The position numbers and the translations under genes were made by a program. Shown piece by piece: positions 61,829 to 64,000 of a stretch of DNA of 64,000 nt; position 1 is the stretch's first letter, and every line of letters begins with the position of its first letter. The stretch spans positions 1-64,000 of the forward strand of contig JANSXX010000015.1 in the NCBI GenBank assembly GCA_024742815.1, written 5' to 3'. Source of the stretch: HXMU1420-13 sp024742815. Its GTDB lineage: Bacteria > Bacteroidota > Rhodothermia > Balneolales > Balneolaceae. A model generated the notes under the pieces. It worked only from the letters and a program-made list of their open reading frames with translations, was not told the origin of the DNA and made no database searches.

Positions 61829-64000
61829 ATGAGCGAAGCATTCAAAAAAACACGCACAGCCTTTGAAACAGGTTCCGGTTCGGCCTATTTATATAGTCTC
61901 GAGAAATTGAAAGAAATGGGATATGGAAACATTGATAAACTTCCATTTTCTATAAAGATTTTGTTAGAAGCCGTACTACGGGAATTTGATGGATATGCAA
62001 TTACCGAAACGGATATCGAAGCCTTAGCTAATTACGATGCTAAAAGCCCGCAAGGCGAAATCCCATTCAAACCTTCGCGTGTGGTGCTTCAGGATTTTAC
62101 GGGTGTTCCGGCTGTTGTAGATTTGGCCGCGCTTCGATCTGCGATGAAAAGAATGGGTGGTAGTCCAACCGACATCAACCCACAAGTACCCGTTGATTTG
62201 GTGATTGACCACTCGGTACAAGTGGATGCTTTCGGACAGGATTATGCCTTCATGTTCAACGTAGAAAAAGAAATGGAGCGTAACCGCGAGCGTTACGAGT
62301 TTTTGAAATGGGGAAAAGAGGCATTCGATAATTTCCGTGTGGTGCCTCCCGGACGTGGAATCGTTCATCAGGTGAACTTAGAATATCTTGCTTGTGGTGT
62401 ATTTAAGCGTACCGAAGAAGATGGTTCAGAAACCGCTTATCCTGATACCTTAGTGGGAACCGATTCGCACACCACGATGATTAACGGTTTAGGAATTTTA
62501 GGATGGGGCGTTGGTGGAATTGAAGCAGAAGCAGCTATGCTTGGCCAGCCAATTTCGATGTTAGTGCCTGAAGTTGTGGGAATGAAACTCACCGGAGCAC
62601 TTCGTGAAGGAGTAACCGCGACCGACTTAACATTAACAGTAACTCAAATGCTTCGTCAGCATGGCGTAGTAGGTAAGTTCGTAGAATTTTATGGCGATGG
62701 TATCAGCAACATGAGCTTGCCTGATCGCGCTACTATCGCGAATATGGCTCCTGAATACGGCGCAACGATGGGATTCTTCCCGATCGATTCAGAATCGTTA
62801 CGCTACATGAGTCGAACCGGTCGTAAGGCTGAACTAGTGGATCTGGTAGAAAACTATACCAAAGCTCAAGGCTTGTTCCGCACCGATGATACCCCGGATC
62901 CGGAATTTACCTCTACCTTAGAATTAGATTTAAGCACGGTTGAAACTTCGTTAGCAGGACCGAAGCTTCCACACGATCGTATTGTGTTGAAGAATATGAA
63001 AGAGACGTTCAAAGCGTCGCTAACAAGTGATGATCCTACGATGGGATTCAACCTCGCCCAGGAAAAATTAGCCAATAAAGGTTTGTACAAAAACGGGCAG
63101 GAAATCGAAATGAAGCATGGTGATGTTGTTATCGCAGCCATCACATCTTGTACCAATACTTCGAATCCTAGTGTAATGTTAGGAGCCGGAATCGTTGCTA
63201 AGAAAGCAGTTGAAAAAGGATTAACGGTTCCTGCATATGTGAAAACATCGCTAGCACCGGGTTCTCGAGTAGTAACCGAATATTTGAAAGAAGCCGGTTT
63301 AACCGAATACATGGATAAACTTGGGTTCAATCTTGTTGGCTACGGCTGTACAACTTGTATCGGTAACTCCGGTCCACTACCTGAGCCGGTAGAAACAGCC
63401 ATCAAAAACGGAGATTTAATTGCTGCAGGTGTTCTTTCAGGTAACAGAAACTTTGAAGGTCGAATACATCCATGGGTGAAAGCGAACTTCTTGGCATCAC
63501 CACCGTTGGTTGTTGCTTACGCACTCGCCGGAACAGTTGACATCGACTTATCCAGCGAACCATTAGGCAAAGATACCGATGGTAACGATGTATACTTAAA
63601 AGACATCTGGCCAACAACCGAAGAGATTGCTGCTGAATTAGACAACGCGATTCGCCCGGATCTCTTCGACGAGATGTACAGCGATATTTTTGATTCACCA
63701 ACCTGGGAAGAAATTCCTGTTACCGGTGGCGATTTGTTTGAGTGGGATGATAAATCAACTTATATACAAGAGCCGCCATTCTTTGTTGGAATGGGTGAAG
63801 AACCCGGAACCATTAAGCCGATTAAAGGCGCAAGAACGCTGGTAAAAGTAGGAGATTCCATCACAACTGATCACATTTCACCGGCAGGAAATATTAAAGA
63901 AGATGCTCCGGCTGGCGAATATCTGAAATCGAAAGGCGTGGCTAAAGAAGACTTTAACAGTTATGGATCTCGCCGTGGAAACGACCGTGTGATGACGCGC
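61829..64000 (+). CDS. acnA: Aconitate hydratase A, cut by right edge
   Basis: ATG at 61829; the frame stays open to the window end, about 724 codons. The protein is of the AcnA/IRP type. The three 4Fe-4S cysteines are placed as expected: C441 in ITSCTNTSNPSVM and C507/C510 in GYGCTTCIGNSGPL. DLVIDHSVQVD, then TLVGTDSHTTMINGLG, are the substrate-side motifs, and near the edge DHISPAGNIKEDAP begins the swivel domain. It isomerises citrate to isocitrate in the TCA cycle. Expected total length is about 900 residues, so roughly the last fifth is missing. Confidence 0.97.
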   Translation, partial: MSEAFKKTRTAFETGSGSAYLYSLEKLKEMGYGNIDKLPFSIKILLEAVLREFDGYAITETDIEALANYDAKSPQGEIPFKPSRVVLQDFTGVPAVVDLAALRSAMKRMGGSPTDINPQVPVDLVIDHSVQVDAFGQDYAFMFNVEKEMERNRERYEFLKWGKEAFDNFRVVPPGRGIVHQVNLEYLACGVFKRTEEDGSETAYPDTLVGTDSHTTMINGLGILGWGVGGIEAEAAMLGQPISMLVPEVVGMKLTGALREGVTATDLTLTVTQMLRQHGVVGKFVEFYGDGISNMSLPDRATIANMAPEYGATMGFFPIDSESLRYMSRTGRKAELVDLVENYTKAQGLFRTDDTPDPEFTSTLELDLSTVETSLAGPKLPHDRIVLKNMKETFKASLTSDDPTMGFNLAQEKLANKGLYKNGQEIEMKHGDVVIAAITSCTNTSNPSVMLGAGIVAKKAVEKGLTVPAYVKTSLAPGSRVVTEYLKEAGLTEYMDKLGFNLVGYGCTTCIGNSGPLPEPVETAIKNGDLIAAGVLSGNRNFEGRIHPWVKANFLASPPLVVAYALAGTVDIDLSSEPLGKDTDGNDVYLKDIWPTTEEIAAELDNAIRPDLFDEMYSDIFDSPTWEEIPVTGGDLFEWDDKSTYIQEPPFFVGMGEEPGTIKPIKGARTLVKVGDSITTDHISPAGNIKEDAPAGEYLKSKGVAKEDFNSYGSRRGNDRVMTR

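Overview
The window looks like chromosome from a marine-type member of the Balneolaeota/Rhodothermaeota branch of the Bacteroidetes-Chlorobi group. This is an inference, based on four signals: type IX secretion (T9SS) tails with the core QNYPNPFNP on several secreted proteins, a hybrid one-protein two-component regulator, a TANNTTTG-type promoter box ahead of the TPP riboswitch, and frequent TTG/GTG starts with weak Shine-Dalgarno sequences. It is mostly an ordinary housekeeping and envelope region with a few accessory insertions.

Layout. 0-12 kb: a transposase fragment cut by the window edge, an FKBP lipoprotein, family X DNA polymerase, a large M14 peptidase, several lipoproteins, an asparagine-synthetase-like protein and an M28 peptidase. 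12-25 kb: a hybrid sensor/AraC regulator, a TPP riboswitch driving a TonB-dependent receptor (predicted thiamine uptake), a CotH/T9SS protein, DUF2911, an amidohydrolase, a Wzi-like protein and MsrA. 25-31.6 kb: tRNA-Leu(GAG) beside a decayed tRNA-Leu copy carrying palindromes, a Spy-like protein, then a minus-strand run dnaA-folB-folK-dNK-small membrane protein-TPR. The DnaA-box-rich gap upstream of dnaA is a candidate oriC, and prmC lies beyond it. 31.7-41 kb: a beta-barrel-like protein, a HAD hydrolase, a PrcB-like lipoprotein, enolase with a tiny overlapping upstream ORF, and a CotH/T9SS plus endonuclease I/T9SS pair. 41-43.9 kb: two paralogous small proteins flanking a TPR/HTH regulator. 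44-46.5 kb: recF, DUF721, YbbR. 46.6-52.9 kb: ispH, an intruding FRG-domain gene, smc, frr. 53-55 kb: a YHYH lipoprotein and a DUF4238 gene that sit where frr would normally follow pyrH. 55-59 kb: pyrH, tsf, rpsB, rpsI, rplM, with a nested structured leader ahead of rpsB. 59-64 kb: a third CotH/T9SS protein and aconitase, cut by the right edge.

The points most worth a second look are the decayed tRNA with two palindromic elements in it, the nested RNA in the rpsI-rpsB gap, the SD-sequestering TPP switch on a TonB receptor, the solitary AT-rich FRG and DUF4238 genes inside housekeeping loci (DUF4238 bracketed by inverted heptamer arrays), the paralogous protein pair around a membrane-bound HTH regulator, and the dnaA-folate-deoxynucleoside kinase operon. 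No CRISPR array, complete prophage or complete known defence system was seen.
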